Shown here: piece after piece, positions 13,613-15,952 of the stretch
Layout: each line of letters begins with the position of its first letter
Numbering within the stretch: position 1 is the stretch's first letter
DNA from: an uncultured Oscillospiraceae bacterium
GTDB taxonomy: Bacteria > Bacillota > Clostridia > Oscillospirales > Oscillospiraceae
DNA length: 15,952 nt
Assembly (NCBI GenBank): GCA_910584805.1
Contig: CAJUCB010000045.1
Span: forward strand, 1 to 15,952
Direction: 5' to 3'
Position numbers and translations under genes: made by a program
Notes under the pieces: generated by a model
Told to the model about the DNA's origin: nothing
Database searches by the model: none
The model's input: only the letters and a program-made list of their open reading frames with translations

Positions 13613-15952
13613 CGGGGGTGCTGTTCAGGCTCACGTTGATGTCACGGTGCTTCTCAGTTTCGCCTGAGACGGTGATTTCAATGCCCGGCTGTGTGGTTGT
13701 GTAGCTGTAGTCCAGTTTGCCGCCGTACTGCACGCCGGAGGCGGAGCCTTTACCAGCTTCAACAGATTCACCAACGTTCACTTCGACATTGCCACTACCT
13801 GCACCTTCGCCTTTGTATTGGCTAGAGCTGTTCCCGCCATAGCTTTTATCAAACTCAATAGTCGTAATGGAACCAGGGCCCCGGAGGAAGTGGCTTAAGC
13901 CGTCCTCTTTCCCTCCTTTGCCATAGATATAAACCTTGCCATCCAATATTTCTATTGTGGCGTCCATGTTTGAGGTATCTACATCAATAAGGTCACCAAG
14001 GCAAGAGTCGGACTGGATATCACTAATCGAAACATATCTTATGTCACAATTTTTGAAAATTCCGTTGCCATCCAGGGGACTGAATATGTCAAGAAGTTTA
14101 TCCTTCTCATAAACGCTGGAGTCATAGCAAATAATGGCGTACTTTGCTTGCTTTACGACAAAAGCTCCTGCCCCGTTGAGATCAAAAATCCATGCTTTTT
14201 CGTTTTCATCCCAGGGCAACTCTCCACTATCCCATTTCTTCCCGCTATCTTTAGGGTCAAGTTCTGTTTTAGTTGTGAAAGTAAAAATATAAGTCTTTAC
14301 GGTGGTGACGCCATCTGTCGTGATAGTGGTTTGGATCGTTACTTTATTATCAGTCCGGACAACGCTGTCTATGGTTTCACCAGTTGAGCCAAAATGTGCG
14401 CCCTCTTTAGCATTATTTACATCATCGGCTGTGATCCCGGGTACATCAGTGTTGGAGTTATGCAGAGTTCCCTTAATTTCTTCCTCCACAGTTACGGTAG
14501 CGTCAGCACTGCCGTTAATGGCGCTGCCATCGGCTAGGGGGATATCTGAGTCGTCAATATCAACTTTTTTGTCATCAACGGTAACGGTAGCCTTTACGCC
14601 AGACAAGGTGCCCTTGTAGTTCATGTTCTCCACGGACCATGTGTTGTTCTTGAGATCAATCTTGATTCGGTCTACGAGGCTTTCATAGGTGAGGAACCCT
14701 TCGTCTCCTTCGGTTTTCCCCAGCGCTTTATTCAAGGCCTCAACAACGGCTTTCTTTGCGGCCTCGGTCTTGACAGCCTGCGCAACAGTATCCCGGTTAT
14801 CCGTTGATTCACCTGCCGTGGTCTTAGTGATGGTGATGTCGTAATAGGTTGCGGTGAAGCTGCCGTTTTCGTTTTTGAGGGTTACCTCATAGCCGTTTTT
14901 GAATATCTTGCCGTCGGTAAACGTAAAGCCAGCTTTGCCTGCAAAAAATAGATTATAGATGGTTTCGAGGCTTGCGCTGAGATCGATTGCTCCTGCTTCA
15001 GTTTTTTCTGTGCATGTTATTGTATAAGTGTCGGGGCCATTCTGGACTGTAAGAGTTCCATTCCCGTTTTCGTCCCACTGAAGCTCAGCCTTATTCATGT
15101 CAAGATTTTCCAGAATATCCTTGACAGACAGGTCTGTTTCCAAATCCTCGTTATCCGTAATATCCCAAACGGGCTCATCAATAGTGACATCCTCTTCGTT
15201 CGTACCTGCGTCGATTTCCGTCACCGTCACCGTCCACTTGGTGGTGGTGGTTTCGGTGCTGCTGTCATCTGTCACTGTAACGGTGACGGTCTTTCCATCC
15301 TTGTCGGTATAGGTGTAGGTGTTCTCTCCCGTTTTGGTTAGAGAGACACCGCCCAAGATTATGCTCAACTCACTGTCCGTGAGTTTGGCATCAGTCGATT
15401 CAGATTGTTGCGTGAAGGTGATTGTGTGGGTTCCCTCGCTGCTTTCGACTTTGGCATCATCATACTTATTTTTGATTTCAGTCTCGATTACATCCCAGCC
15501 GTAGGAGCCGTTCTCATTTTTGTTCTTGTCAACAATATTGCTGACATCCTCTTTGACATCGTTCGTGTCCGTATCGGAGGGTGTGCTAGGCGGCGCCGTC
15601 ACCTCACCTTTGATATCGGTCGTAGTGGAGCCGTCTGGGTTTTCGGTGGTGTTCTCGATATCTTCACCTTCAATATCTTCAATGCCGCCAATGGTGGTGT
15701 CACTGTCGGTTGTTGTGGTGGTGTCCTCGTCGATGATGGCATCGGTAGCGTTGTTGGCGTCCTCACTGGTGGGGGCGGCAGCCTTGGGTGCGTTGCTGTC
15801 CGGGATGGTGGTAAGCGTTACGGAGCCGTCACTTGTTACGTCACCGCCATCGTTGACGGAGAGGTTTACGGCCCCTTGGGTCTTGGTCTCGCCATCCGGG
15901 GCCGTTTCTGTGCTTGTGGGGGTTACGCTTTTGATCTCCGTAGACGGCGCCG
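13431..15952 (-). CDS. Large Thr/Asp-rich surface protein, 5' end off window, frameshifted near the 3' end
   Basis: The frame is open from the right edge of the window to the stop at 13431; the GTG at 15602 is not a real start, since over 110 codons upstream of it stay open (for example SVTPTSTETAPDG). More than 770 residues are visible before position 13613. The composition is Thr, Asp, Glu, Asn and Gly rich with beta-strand patterns such as NTYTYTDKDGKTVTVTVT and TETTTTKWTVTVTE, few Cys and no catalytic motif, typical of clostridial adhesin or surface-layer-like proteins; function is not known. WDENGNGTLTV and WDENEKAWIFDL suggest repeated modules. The last 61 codons, after DINVSLNSTP, read the Pro/Glu repeat in the wrong frame (AGRYPRRGT...). 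GC looks lower than in neighbouring genes, which may indicate transfer or relaxed selection. Confidence 0.82.
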   Translation of the reverse strand, partial: APSTEIKSVTPTSTETAPDGETKTQGAVNLSVNDGGDVTSDGSVTLTTIPDSNAPKAAAPTSEDANNATDAIIDEDTTTTTDSDTTIGGIEDIEGEDIENTTENPDGSTTTDIKGEVTAPPSTPSDTDTNDVKEDVSNIVDKNKNENGSYGWDVIETEIKNKYDDAKVESSEGTHTITFTQQSESTDAKLTDSELSIILGGVSLTKTGENTYTYTDKDGKTVTVTVTDDSSTETTTTKWTVTVTEIDAGTNEEDVTIDEPVWDITDNEDLETDLSVKDILENLDMNKAELQWDENGNGTLTVQNGPDTYTITCTEKTEAGAIDLSASLETIYNLFFAGKAGFTFTDGKIFKNGYEVTLKNENGSFTATYYDITITKTTAGESTDNRDTVAQAVKTEAAKKAVVEALNKALGKTEGDEGFLTYESLVDRIKIDLKNNTWSVENMNYKGTLSGVKATVTVDDKKVDIDDSDIPLADGSAINGSADATVTVEEEIKGTLHNSNTDVPGITADDVNNAKEGAHFGSTGETIDSVVRTDNKVTIQTTITTDGVTTVKTYIFTFTTKTELDPKDSGKKWDSGELPWDENEKAWIFDLNGAGAFVVKQAKYAIICYDSSVYEKDKLLDIFSPLDGNGIFKNCDIRYVSISDIQSDSCLGDLIDVDTSNMDATIEILDGKVYIYGKGGKEDGLSHFLRGPGSITTIEFDKSYGGNSSSQYKGEGAGSGNVEVNVGESVEAGKGSASGVQYGGKLDYSYTTTQPGIEITVSGETEKHRDINVSLNSTPAGRYPRRGTASSRHPRGGTPAGGYPRGTAPSGRYPQHPAAQGDNPRGESPPGESPRPLYH
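13493..13612 (-). repeat. Four tandem 30-bp repeats encoding LVDIPEEEPP
   Basis: Units at 13612-13583, 13582-13553, 13552-13523 and 13522-13493 share CTGGTAGATATCCC-type cores and end in runs of C. The fourth ends IPNTQPP. They form a rigid Pro/Glu stalk before the sorting signal and are natural sites for slippage and copy-number change. Confidence 0.9.

Noticed and set aside
15600..15602. GTG at 15602 as the true start of the surface protein
   Set aside because: The frame remains open to the window edge with the same Thr/Asp-rich character, and no ribosome binding site precedes the GTG.

Overview
The window looks like chromosome of a GC-rich, spore-forming Clostridia member, most likely an Oscillospiraceae/Flavonifractor-like gut bacterium. 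This is an inference from the SpoIVB peptidase, the DUF4317 protein, the Oscillospiraceae-style ECF sigma/anti-sigma pair, the clostridial surface protein and the GGAGG ribosome binding sites. All genes but one are on the minus strand, so transcription mostly runs right to left. No mobile element, tRNA, rRNA or CRISPR array was seen.

Layout from left to right. At 1-186 a minus-strand sigma-A-type promoter drives a transcript that leaves the window; it can fold into several hairpins and may be a structured RNA or long leader. At 313-1674 is an ArsB/NhaD (SLC13/IT superfamily) ion transporter with its own promoter, a leader containing an anti-Shine-Dalgarno element, and a strong terminator. A gene-poor stretch (1801-2239) precedes the only plus-strand gene, a 154-aa protein of unknown function (2287-2751), which overlaps tail to tail with a SPL-type radical SAM protein (2696-3604). 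At 3788-5538 is an ECF sigma factor gene overlapping by 4 nt a single-pass membrane protein that is probably its anti-sigma factor. A DUF4317 protein (5666-6826) has its own promoter.

From 6927 to 11945 lies a sensing and transport module: an OmpR-type response regulator and an intramembrane-type histidine kinase (overlapping genes), followed by an ABC ATPase and a large double-FtsX permease (4-nt overlap). The 84-nt gap between kinase and ATPase holds a -10-like box with three tandem 11-bp repeats upstream of it, a plausible binding site for the response regulator. The simplest model is that the two-component system senses envelope or peptide stress and switches on the transporter.

The right part holds the sporulation peptidase SpoIVB (12056-13120, TTG start) and the 3' part of a large Thr/Asp-rich surface protein running past the right edge. 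Its C-terminal Pro/Glu wall spacer and VPNTG-type sorting signal are in a different frame from the body of the protein. The switch point is a run of five C at the start of a 30-bp tandem repeat. This is either a sequence error, a disrupted gene, or a phase-variable or frameshift switch between an anchored and an unanchored product. It is the most interesting observation in the window.
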